Assembly: GCF_000275845.1 (NCBI RefSeq)
Contig: NW_006766895.1
Span: 701,242-728,335 of the forward strand
Source: Dichomitus squalens LYAD-421 SS1
Taxonomy: Eukaryota; Basidiomycota; Agaricomycetes; Polyporales; Polyporaceae
DNA: 27,094 nucleotides
Direction: 5' to 3'
Shown here: in pieces, positions 1 through 9,527 of the stretch
Layout of the letters: each line of letters opens with the position of its first letter
How positions within the stretch are numbered: position 1 is the first letter of the stretch
The notes under the pieces: generated by a model
Databases searched by the model: none
Told to the model about the DNA's origin: nothing
The model's input: the letters and a program-made list of their open reading frames with translations, nothing else
Program-made: the position numbers and the translations under genes

Positions 1-41
1 GATAGGCGTCCCGCAGCTGCGCTGACGAATTGCTGATCCAG

Positions 42-522
42 CCGGAGAAGAAGCCTTTGTTCGTGAAGTACGGTCTCAATCACGCCGTCGCCCTCATTGA
101 GGCCAAGAAGGCGTCGCTTGTCGTCATCGCCCACGACGTCGACCCCATTGAGCTGGTTGTCTTCCTTCCCGCCCTCTGCCGCAAGATGGGTGTCCCCTAC
201 GTCATCGTCAAGGGCAAGGCCCGCCTCGGCACGGTCGTCCACAAGAAGACCGCTGCTGTCCTCGTCCTCCAGGACGTCAAGAGCGAGGACCAGCGCGAGC
301 TCGCCACCCTCGTCAGTGCCGCCAAGGCTAACTTGTACGCGCTATCTCTCGCTTTCGTGTACGCGTTGTACTGAGTTGTTGCCGTGTAGCACTGACAAGT
401 ACGATGAGCAACGCCGCCAGTGGGGTGGAGGCATCCGTGGTGCGAAGTCGACACAGATGCTCCGCAAGCGGGCCAAGGCTGCGGGCCAGACACTCTCCGT
501 CGCGAACGCGCAGAAGCTCTAA
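42..522 (+). CDS. RPL8: 60S ribosomal protein eL8 (RPL8/RPL7A family), 3' part
   Basis: This is the C-terminal 141 residues of ribosomal protein eL8, a structural protein of the large ribosomal subunit. The reading [15 protein letters not shown], then [39 protein letters not shown], and the end [27 protein letters not shown] match the conserved L7Ae-type fold and tail of the family. Two exons are visible, 42-334 and 390-522, joined over a 55-nt intron (donor GTACGC, acceptor TGTAG). Splicing restores [17 protein letters not shown]. The left edge at 42 is my choice: a branch-point-like GCTGAC at 21-26 followed by CAG at 39-41 suggests an intron acceptor, and the frame has a stop at 3-5. The N-terminal half lies outside the window. 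Identification is very secure; the exact left exon border is less so. Confidence 0.95.
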
Positions 523-785
523 ATGCTTCGCGTTCTCCCTGTGGTCGACCTGGGCTTGTATTGACCCTCCCAAAACGGCTGATAGTCGACTCCTTCATGT
601 ATCGCGCATGTACTGCATATGCTTATGACCCAATGTATGCATCATGGTGTCTGGATGACATGGTGTCTGCGTGATGTACTTGGCGTGAGCGTCTTGTGTA
701 TCGTATTGTCTGGACTAGCTGTGCACTGTATACTATCATTTCTCATCTCTTCCACCACCGTGTTGAAGTGGATAACAGAGAGCCG

Positions 786-1729
786 ATGCAGCAGCAACCG
801 TTCTATCCGTCGAGTCTCCCCAGCTTCCCTTCTCTGAACTTCGACGTCTCAGGAGGCTTGGGTTTGCCTGCGTCGTTTTCGTCACAGGTGTCTCTGGGTG
901 CGCAAGGCGGTGGGCTGCAAGGCGCAGACCTCAATTCGCCGGAGGTGTTCAAACAGAACATCCAGCTCGCCCAGGCGCATGTTGCTCGCGTCCAGGGACT
1001 CGCACGTAGTGCACTAGCCGGCATGTGAGTGTCCGATGTTGTCCTACCCTGAATCCTACGAGGTCAACGCGCGAATGGGCTGCTGCAGCGAGCATGCCTA
1101 TCATCATGGGACGAGTCCCGTACAGACGGCAGGTATGTCGACTATCTACGACGTGCGGGTTCGAGCCATAAAGTCGCTAAAGAATGGGATGTGTACAGCC
1201 GACATCGGCACGCTGAAGCAGGCGCTGCTTGCACTCGTCGAGCACCTTCGTCAGTCGGGAGTTGGGGCTCTCCCACTGGACGCGCCGCCGATCCCAGACT
1301 CGCGCTCGGACGACGAGCTCGCGAGCTCGGCGACCAAGGCGGTGCAGGTCCTGTACGAGAGGCAGAAGAGGATACAGGATGGCGCAAGCGTCGTGGTGGG
1401 CCTCTTGAGTATAGGGGCGGGTGTGGGCGAGCAGCAGAGTTCTCAGGGGTCTATCGCGCGGAGACAAGGACACATTTGAAGTATACAAGGACGGCGAGCG
1501 GGCTGCAGATGGTATGATTGCATGTGTTCGATGGTACCCCGTTGCAAGACATCATGAAGGCCACCTATCTGTGTTTGTGCGCATGACTGGTTTGGCGGCC
1601 TGGCTGAACCTTTAGATGGATGTTAGCGTTGCGAATTATATCACTGTTATCCGTCGGACGGCCGAGGGCTTGCAATACGTAGACCAGACGCTAGTGCTCG
1701 TCCTCATTAGACATTCATGCCATAGCTAA
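786..1729 (+). CDS. Hypothetical small basidiomycete protein, about 223 aa, five exons
   Basis: I do not recognise a function. Proposed exons are 786-1024, 1089-1132, 1199-1408, 1447-1511 and 1616-1729. The first two introns (64 and 66 nt, donors GTGAGT and GTATGT) are convincing and join ALAG-IEHAYHHGTSPVQTA-ADIGTLKQALLALVEHLRQSGVGALPLDAPP in one frame. The protein starts with a Ser/Pro/Gly-rich segment (MQQQPFYPSSLPSFPSLNF), then becomes helical, with NSPEVFKQNIQLAQAHVARVQGLARSAL and KAVQVLYERQKRIQDGASVV. No signal peptide or membrane segment is seen. The third junction is unresolved: an intron of only 38 nt (1409-1446) keeps frame, but donors at 1390-1396 with an acceptor at 1439 also fit. 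The last exon ends at TAA 1727-1729. The gene is tail-to-tail with the kinase gene, 73 bp apart. Confidence 0.65.
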
Positions 1730-1802
1730 TCGTCGCAAGTACAATTCGGATGACCAGGTCTGATCCGCAAACAGAACGTACTAGTACATATTCACATTGA
1801 GA

Positions 1803-4248
1803 CTAATCGGATGCATCACTTTCTGTAGCTTCATTGCCCTTCGAAACATCATCGCCCTTCGAAACGTCAGGGGGGGTAAGGTACAGATTGAATGCGTCCA
1901 AGAGGATCTTGTGGGTGAGGGGCTCGGGTTTGGGTGGCTCATTCGCCTTCCGACTCTTCAGAAAAGCGGCACGCAAGGAGGTAGGTGCTGGCATCGGCTG
2001 CGGCAGGCGCGGTATCAGTATCTCGTCGCGGATCAGCAGAACAAGTTGGGCGAAAAGCGGATCCTTCGATGGGTCCCCGAGGTACTCCTCGATGCAATCG
2101 GTAGCGCCCCTATGCCGCAGCCCATCTCTAGCCTTCAGGATAGTAGACGGTGATATTCCAGGAAAGAGCGCTCGGAACTCATTCTGCAAATCCTCTTTGA
2201 GGGCTTTTGTGCCATCCTTTGCTATGTCGAGGGCGGATTTGTAGACGACGAAGAGGAAAACCCAGGCGAAGGATTCTACATCGTGCTCTGGAAGATGAAG
2301 AACGGACTCCGCCACTGATTCGCCCTTCGATGTTGCCTGTGCAATGGTCTCTAGCAGAGAGGACGCCATGACGCTGAAGGTTCCCTGTATGCTGCAAGGA
2401 TCAGATGTGTTCCACATTAATACGTGAATCATGAATCACTGACAGTCACAATATCGTTCCGCTTTGGCGTATCGTCGGACCAAGGGCCTTCCGCTAGCTC
2501 AAAATCGGTAAGGAAACCTTCCGTGAGCTCTACGTCCTTTTCGAGCTCTTGGATTTGGTTTTCATGCCGAGATACGTTCATCCTTATCATGATGTTGCCT
2601 GGACTGATATCTCGATGAAGAACTCCCAGTTCGCAGAGCTTTTCATGCGCTATTGTGACGGCACACAATACGAGTTATTTTCCACGACAGTATGTTATGA
2701 GGAAGCGGTTGCTTAGACACACCTTCCAATGCCATCTTCATAGCGCGTACGAGCTGTGGATGGCCATTAAATCTCCAAAGGGGCTTTCCGACGTCATGAA
2801 ATACGACGCGGTGCAAATGCAGATCCGGGTACACAAGTTGCGGCGGCTGCTCTGGACAAGGTTGCGTTCCCTTTGGCCGAAGGGAGCTCACGTTGATGGG
2901 TACGGTCGGATCGTCCGGGTAGAAGACATCTCCACCTTCCACGGTATGGCAGTTCACCATCCCCGGAATACTTTCACCTCCAGCCTTTTCGATAAGGCTT
3001 TGGATGCTCGCGTATATGTCCCTCTCGGGCTTGCGATTAGTCGTGGACCACGCGACTTTCAGGATGGAAGGAGGCTTGTGGGACTTTGTCACCCTCCACA
3101 CTGACGTCCCACGCCCGAAGAGTGTGTGAGAGGTCCACAGAGGCGGCCCGAGTGTATTCCAAGTGCTCGGCCCCTCGGGAGTGGTCATCGAAACAGTGAG
3201 ACGTGGATACTTCTGGCCACCGAAATCGGTACGTTTACCGCTGTTCGTGACATTGGGATCCATGCCAAGTTCATGGTCGGAAGCATCCCACATGAGTCGC
3301 AGAATGATCCGTATGAATTGAGACAGACCATCCGGTTCATCCCCAGTGCCACGGTCTCGGAAGGAACTATGAGGAGAGAGGATTACTCCGTAGCGGTCGA
3401 CGTAAACGAGGCAGAACTTGTAGCCACAGAGAATGATACCATACACATGGAGCATGAAGGGACGGCAGTCCAGGATGCTGCGGCAGTAGTCCACGGCTTG
3501 GACTAGCGAGTCCTTGGGGGAGCCCGTGTGAGAATCATCGGGATGAGGAGCATCATCGACGCTCCCTTTGACTTCAACAAAGGAAGTGCAGTCACGCCAA
3601 TTCAACGGCGGGGAACCCTTCTCTGCCATTGAGGCAACGGGCTTGGAGGTATCCTCGTTTCGGGTCATGAATGCAAAGTCTGGTTTATATCTAAAGGCCA
3701 TTGGTTCGATGGCGTCATACGCAACAAGAGGGGTATTCCCAGTGCAAATGAAGTTGCGATACGGATCCAGGGGCGGCTGACGGGAACTTGCCTTGAGGGC
3801 TTCGTTGATACTGAGAACAATGTTTATCTGTAGATTATGTAAGGAACGGAAGGACATTTTGTGGAGTAGTTATGAGACTCACCAAGGGTTGATACAACCC
3901 GGTTTCGGGCGTCCGAGACCCGTCTTTGTTTGTCGCACTTGCATTTGCCGGTGTTGGAACGCCGGATCGAGCAGTGGCGAGGGCTTCACCACGGATCGTT
4001 ATGAGATCCTCTCTGCACTCCTGCTCGACCATTTCCTTGATAGTGTCAATGGAATACGATGTGGACTCCTCTCCAAAAAACTGCTCAAGGAGTGCAGCAT
4101 TCCTATAAAGGACACGGTCGCATAGGCTGCTTCTGAGTGCAGTGCGGAATTGACTGGTTGAACCATGCGACCTAGAAAAGCTCGCAGCAGACCCTGCATG
4201 GATGTACATGGGTACAGTGAGATTAACGTCGTGAGTCGCGAGATTCAT
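1803..4248 (-). CDS. FunK1-type protein kinase, intact, 752 aa, four exons
   Basis: Exons 4248-3883, 3827-2723, 2649-2444 and 2384-1803 splice without a frame break into 752 residues; introns are 55, 73 and 59 nt. This is a member of the fungal FunK1 family (eukaryotic-like kinase expanded in Agaricomycetes; substrates unknown). Visible motifs: a nuclease-like PD...EVK pair (PDFAF near residue 171, FVEVKG near 205-210), the glycine-loop-like FGRGTSVWRV, the ATP lysine in ILKVAW (about K379), the catalytic loop HRDISPGNIM (H502-R503-D504, N509), the metal-binding loop TDFELAEG (D539) and GTFSVMAS at the activation segment. The DFG glycine is Glu, as other FunK1 members also deviate there. A C-terminal helical region of about 190 residues follows. 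Start chosen at the ATG at 4248, the first in frame with exon 1. No defect is visible. Confidence 0.92.
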
Positions 4249-4453
4249 AGTGGGAAGAGGTGCTAACTGTTGGATGATTCTGGGTACATGGATCCCGGAG
4301 TGCTCTTTATACTGGAAGCTGAGTACACGAGAGAACCTTCAGCATGGTGGAGATTGGAATGTCGGACGAGCAGATTCTCACCGACAGACCAATTTTGTGA
4401 GTTGAACAGGTCTTAACAATCAGGAACGCAATGCAATCGGATGAAGAGATGTA

Positions 4454-5553
4454 CTATTGATGTGTTATCCTCATAGTTTCAGCTGAGATGGAAGATAGGA
4501 ATGGTCTAATTCGAACGGGGAGATGGCGCTCACCAGCTTCAGACTGATCCGTCCTGCTTGTCACCTTGTAGGGGTAGTCGCTACGTATGGAAAGGATGTT
4601 GGCGATCTCGAGAATCCAGATGGTTCCAGCTTGTTGAGTTACTTTGTGAGTCTGAGATTCTCGGGCGCGGGGCTCCTGAAATGATGCTAGATCCGGGATG
4701 AGACGCGGTTTAGAAATACTATCAGCGCTTCCGTAACCTGTTAGTACAGGCAGCGGTGTCGTAATCGGCGCGGCTCTCGTCCTGATAGCGCTGAAGATAA
4801 TATCTACAGACGCCCTGGTCGCTGCCTAACACGTAGGCAATCTCTCCGTCGCCAACATTCCAGAGAGTTTACAACTCCACGCAACTGGCTACGTAGCCAT
4901 GTATGCACGCAGTTGCGCGTTCGCTTTTGCAGTTACAACACGAGTGTGCAGTCGTGTGATCGCCTAATCGGGTAAGCGACGCTAAGTACTTATCCTATCC
5001 TAAGCTCTCAATGGCCCCTACAACAAAGTCCTTTCCTTGCGCAATTCAGATCGACTATGATCCAAATGTTCTCTACTATTCATCCAGTTACTGATGCGTG
5101 CAAAACGAGTCTACTCAAAGGCTTTGCAGCATGTATAGACTTGAGCCTTGCCCTTCGCCGAACTCCTGCCGGACTCAGGGCGCTCCAGTTACAACTTACA
5201 ATAGACGCACAATCAGACGACTGCGTGGCTGGATACACACTGTAATACACAGAGCTTGGCGAGCTGCGCTATCAATCAACTGCGTGAATACGTGGTTACG
5301 CAGCCTGCTACGTAGCCAGCTGCGTGAAATCGTAAACGTTCTCCAACATTCCGAGCCATGCCTCCATTCTCTGCCTTGAAGGGCTACCGTCGGATCTAAC
5401 TTTTACATGACATTCCTCGAAATAGACTCTGGACGCCCAGGTGAAGGGTTGAAACGCCTCGAAGTTCACCGTCTGTCCGGCGAGGTTGTGGGTGCGGCGA
5501 TCTCGTTTTACCACTAGGCAAACATTCCCAGCGCTCAAGCAGAAGAATCGCAT
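4454..5553 (-). CDS. Candidate gene of unknown function with an intron-borne MITE, about 155 aa
   Basis: This is a model built from coding-like open frames and splice signals, not from a recognised family. Exon A 5553-5407 reads MRFFCLSAGNVCLVVKRD and ends FTWASRVYFEECH. Exon B 4825-4534 has 97 codons without a stop, including SKPRLIPDLASFQEPRARES and QQAGTIWILEIANILSIRS. Exon C 4482-4454 ends AETMRITHQ. Junction phases agree (0, then 1). Intron 1 (4826-5406, 581 nt, donor GTAAAAGT, acceptor GTTAG) contains the whole 481-bp inverted-repeat element; without it and one repeat copy the intron would be 90 nt. Intron 2 is 51 nt (donor GTGAGC, acceptor CTCAG). Further upstream exons are possible, so the true start is uncertain. 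It lies 205 bp upstream of the kinase start on the same strand. Confidence 0.4.
4852..4861. repeat. Left target-site duplication of the MITE
   Basis: CCAACATTCC, identical to 5343-5352, directly abuts the left inverted repeat. Confidence 0.8.
4862..5342. mobile_element. MITE-like non-autonomous DNA element, 481 bp
   Basis: The ends are imperfect terminal inverted repeats: left GTTTAC (4867-4872), 5-nt mismatch block, then CACGCA-A-CTGGCTACGTAGC (4878-4897); right end reversed gives the same order (5337-5332, 5326-5307), with a single A/G difference in the 20-bp core. A second inner pair CACGCAGTTG sits at 4906-4915 and, inverted, at 5277-5286. The element begins AGA and ends TCT and is bounded on both sides by the same 10 bp (4852-4861 and 5343-5352). 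It has no transposase reading frame. Length, internal emptiness and TIRs fit a MITE; a 10-bp duplication is closest to Mutator-like (MULE) elements, but the superfamily is inference. Confidence 0.85.
5343..5352. repeat. Right target-site duplication of the MITE
   Basis: CCAACATTCC, identical to 4852-4861, directly abuts the right inverted repeat. Ten identical bases on both sides are the main evidence for transposition. Confidence 0.8.
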
Positions 5554-6789
5554 GTCTCATGCCAGTGGCTCGGAGAGCTGAGGGTCAATTATGGATCATC
5601 GAGGTGAATGGGAGAAGGGGCGTATAACCCCCTCTTGAAGAATGGGGTAGTGCTTGTTTGCTGTACAGAGAGCATCCCTACTTCTTGCGTGGCGCGAAGC
5701 CGGCTATGTAACAATAGGGTCCAAAATCAGCATCCTTACTGTGTCATGAAACGCAAGATCTTTAGACACGGTCTAGCATGGTACAGCCCCTTGTAGGTCC
5801 CAAACATTAGTTGCTGTTCTCGCCGGGCGGTATAACGCGTTGCCTGTGAGTCGTGGATGACTTATGCGAGCGAGAAAATCGATGGATGAATTTGGCCACC
5901 ATTGATGTCAATCTTGAACATCAACTCTTGAGCAAACAGGCGTTCTGAACTGTCACTGGATTCGATGCAACCTCAAGAGGTGTGCAAACAAACACACCTG
6001 ATACATGGCAACATGATATTGTTCGCATAAGCACACAAGCCTTCGGAGAATCTCAATACGTATGGAGAGCACTGACATCTTAGATGATGGCAGTACGCGT
6101 ATATTATAATAGTCACACCATGAAACCTCCTCGCCCATACCAACGATGATTATGACGATTTATACCCAAATTATCGTGGGCCCATGAAGAAGTGAGCAGT
6201 GGAATGTTCACCCAAGGAGCCGAAACGGCCGAGGAAGTAGTTTCGTGAAGCTTCTATTGTTGACGGTTCCACGATGTGCTGGGGGAATCACCGCTCTACA
6301 GGAATGGAGAGTGAGGAGTGGATGATGATGCAACACTATCAGATTTCGAACATCAGGGTAGGGCCTCGTAATCCCGGTCTGCATATCAAGAGATTGAAGA
6401 TTGCTTTATAACATACCTCGGCAAGACACAGCCTGCATTATGTAGACGACGTGTTGATTAGGATCGGTATCACAGCAGTGCCTCGCGTCCAAGCTGTAAA
6501 CAAGGCTTTCGTGAAATACCCATCGTAGCGGTGGCGCGTCCTATACTGCAACTCTCTGCATTTGTAGGGCTGACTCGTCAAGATATTCTTTAATTGAGAT
6601 ACTGCAACTCCAATGCAATGCCCGAGATGAGCACAGCACAACATTCCAGCGGTCGCTTTGAGAACGGTCTCAGCTCATGCTAAGCAATCAACTCGATCAT
6701 AACTATAGTTTTAGTGATCATACTCTAGTCGTGACAAGGCACTGCTTCAGCACAATATGTTACCATACCTAAACAAGATTACTTTTCTC
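5554..6789. other. Intergenic stretch without a supported gene
   Basis: No family is recognisable. On the minus strand a short open frame starts at 6138 (MGEEVSWCDYYNIRVLPSSK..., to about 5998, followed by a GTGTGT donor-like site), and a TATAAAT box lies at 6158-6164, unusually close to that ATG. A second minus-strand open stretch around 5836-5730 (ATRYTARREQQLMFGTYKGL...) could be spliced to it in phase 0 or belong to the gene ending at 4454. These are weak hints of one or two more exons. The part 6200-6780 shows nothing coding. Confidence 0.3.
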
Positions 6790-9251
6790 TTAGGCCTCAA
6801 CCTGCATCTGGGACTGGGACGAAGGAAAGGGGCGCGCCGCGCGCTCGCCCTTGAGGTCCGCGGCATCGACGGCGTTCTGCTTGTCGCCGAGGTACCAGTT
6901 CGGCATGAAGAACGACAGCGCGAGAGGCACGACGGCGAGCACCGTAGCAGCGATGAGCATCAGCTTCATCACGTCGCTGTAGGCTAATACAAACAAATGC
7001 GTCAGAAGAAGTATGGGATGACGGGTCGCCAGCGCAGGCAAGACGTACCGTCAATGACACCCTCGCGGGTGGGGTCGTTATAGGGGAGAGCCAGGACGTC
7101 CGTGATGGAGCCGAAGAGCTCGTCGATCGTAGTCTGGTTCGCATTCGGGAGGTGCTCCGCGAGCTTGTGGGGCATGTTGGTCGTCCAAATCGCACCAGCT
7201 GCGCATTGCGACGCGCGATCATTATAAGACGTTATAAATGGCACTGACCAATGGTACGTACCTACGGCGCTGCCGACAGCACCGCCAATCTCAGTCCAGA
7301 GGAGAACCATCGCGGTCGTGATAGCCATGTCGACGTGTGGGACAGCGGCCTGGGCTGCGACCTGGGAGCACACGGAGGCAAAGCCCCCACCGAAGCCCTG
7401 AATGATCTGGGTCATGACCACCTCGGCATCAGAAGCCTTCGCGCCGCGCGAGTGGATCATCAGGCCGACACCGCTGAAGAACGTGTAGTACTTTAGCAAC
7501 TGCAGGGTAGGGAGAGGAGACCACGAGCGGAGAGACTTACAAGAGACGGATAGCGAGACCGATGATAAGGACTAACTTGTAGCGGTGTACGAAGCGTAGC
7601 AAGACCCCGGCGAGGATGCCGAAGACGGTGAGCGCGACGGACTGCGTCTGGTTGAAGTAAGTGACGTTGACGAGCGACCAGTTCTTGGTGATGAGGATGA
7701 ACGAGTAGAGGTATGTCTGCGTGAGGTAGAAGGAGAAGAAGTCGAAGAAGCCGATCCACGCCGCAATGATGACCGTCCGGTTAAGCAGGAAGCGGCGCGC
7801 GATGACGGGGCGCTTCGCGTAGTAGAACTCCCAGCCGCCGATGAACGGGATGAGCACACAGCCGATGGTGATCATGGCGATCATTGAGGCTGTGTACAAG
7901 CAATATGAGTGTTGAAGTTCGTCGAAGGTGAGGAGACGGGACTCACGATTATGCCACTGGCTCTTCGCTTCGGGCGCGAGCGTGAGCGGGAGAAGGATGA
8001 GCGCAACGCTCGCACCGATGAGAGCCAAGCCGACGACATCGAGCTGCTGCGCGAAGGCCCACATGCGGTTGAGAAGCGGGTTTGCGACAGGAGCTTCCAC
8101 GTCGGGCTTTACACGAGGAACGTTTACGAGCCCAAGCCGCTTCGCCTTCTGTTCAGCCCAGAAGAGGGTGACGATGAGCGGCGCGAGGGAGGCCGGAACG
8201 AGGATGGCGAACATGCCGTAGCCCCAGCGCCAGCCGGCATGCTCGAGGACCTGGGTCGCAACGTTGGAGCCGATGAAGGCATTGATGATGAAGGGAGCGG
8301 ATGTGAGACCGGAGACGAGACCCCGCCATTTGAGGGTTGTGATGTCGGCGATGATTACAGAGGTCAGGAGTTGCAGTCCGCTGTCATGGGAGCAGAATTC
8401 AGTTCTGACGGTGAGTAGACACTACGACGGAGGCGAGACTAACGTGTATCCGCTGTGGAAGCAACGCGTATTACCGAGTCAGGTGCACGTATAGACGATA
8501 TGCATGTCAGGACGTACACAGCGTAGAGGATGATGCCCGCCGCGAGAGCACCGACGCCGTTGGCGGATGCAATGACGATGTAACCTGTATAACATTAGCG
8601 ATGAGTCGCAACGCGTGATCGGCCGAATGCGCATACCGAGGACGTAGAAGCAGACTGGAATAGGACGCTGTGAGGTGAGCTATGTGACATCAGTAGGTGG
8701 CATCTGGACCACTTACGGACAATCAGGTACGCCGTTGCACGGGAAGTGACATCGGCGAACTTGGCGATAACGGGTTTCCCGCAGGCGACTATAGGGCGAT
8801 GTCAGACGTGAAGAAAAAGGAAGCTATCACAAACTAACTGATGACAGACTGTGCGACCTGAATAGTGGAAATGAGACTATGCTTATCGAATGCAGAGGTT
8901 GCGAAAGCGAGGTAGTTGTAGGTCGTCTGGCCATCAAGCGAGTAGATGTAGGACGCCAAAGCGATTCTGGGAACAACAGTCGGCACAAAAGTGCAAGGGA
9001 GCGTTAAGTGTGATATCCACAGAGAAGCAGATTGGGCTGAGATTGCGACGGACGTACCCAATGAAGAGGAACCACTTGGAATGGGGGCCATACACTTTCT
9101 CGGCGGCCTCGACGGCCTTGACACCGATGTGAGCGTCTTCCTCGGCCTCAAGTTCCCGCTCAATATCCTCATCGAGTTTCGGGATCGAATCCTCGGGGAG
9201 GCTGTCGTGCAGGGAGCCGGGGGGGAGGGCTTTTTCGTTCTCGTTAGACAT
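6790..9251 (-). CDS. MFS siderophore-iron transporter (SIT/Mir/Str family), 608 aa, 11 exons
   Basis: Exons: 9251-9058, 8966-8839, 8788-8717, 8654-8637, 8584-8518, 8452-8444, 8380-7947, 7889-7541, 7473-7262, 7198-7049, 6983-6790. They join in frame to 608 residues, usual for fungal siderophore importers, which take up ferric siderophores by proton symport at the plasma or endosomal membrane. After an acidic cytosolic N-terminus come family hallmarks: KWFLFIGIALASYIYSLDG, YNYLAFATSAF, AQSVIIACGKPVIAKFADV, TSRATAYLIVLCFYVLGYI, GYTGLQLLTSVIIADITTL, KWRGLVSGLTSAPFIINAF, GWRWGYGMFAILVP, QTYLYSFILITKNWSLV, VMTQIIQGFGGGFASV, TEIGGAVGSAVAGAIW and AYSDVMKLMLIAA. About 14 hydrophobic helices are expected. 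Exons 4 and 6 are micro-exons of 18 and 9 nt. Start is the ATG at 9251. Substrate siderophore cannot be told from sequence. Confidence 0.95.
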
Positions 9252-9387
9252 GGGGTGCAAGCGTTGGATCTCGAGTTTTACCGAGGGGCGTCAAGGGAAA
9301 GCCGAGAGGCTGCTACGAGGGGAGGAAGGACGGCGAGTTGAGAGGCGCACTCCTAGAGAAAGGCTCGTATGTGCGCATTGATGGAGA

Positions 9388-9395
9388 ATTATATA
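9388..9395 (-). promoter_or_regulatory. TATA-like box of the siderophore transporter
   Basis: TATATAAT on the minus strand, about 137 bp upstream of the transporter ATG at 9251, a plausible core-promoter distance for a fungal gene. Confidence 0.45.
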
Positions 9396-9495
9396 GGGTG
9401 GGGGAAGAGAGGGGACATATGGTATGCCGACGTCCAAGGAGTGGGCCTTCGGAAGGGAATGGTTGATCTGGCTGGCACGCGACAGGGAACAAATC

Positions 9496-9527
9496 TTATC
9501 AGATACTAGGCTCCGCTTATCAGATAA
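9496..9527. promoter_or_regulatory. Two iron-GATA-factor (SreA/Urbs1-type) sites
   Basis: TTATCAGATAC at 9496-9506 and TTATCAGATAA at 9517-9527. The second contains ATCAGATAA, an exact match to ATCWGATAA, the extended site described for fungal iron-regulatory GATA repressors (SreA, Sre1, Urbs1). Both copies carry TATC-A-GATA, that is two opposed GATA cores. They lie about 245-275 bp upstream of the transporter start, where such repressors act on siderophore genes under iron sufficiency. Regulation is inferred from the motif and its location. Confidence 0.65.

Noticed and set aside
197..598. 133-codon minus-strand frame
   Set aside because: It is antisense to the ribosomal protein eL8 coding exons.
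4862..5342. Assignment of the MITE to the hAT superfamily
   Set aside because: The flanking duplication is 10 bp, not 8, and the ends lack the usual CAGGG/TAGGG-like hAT termini.
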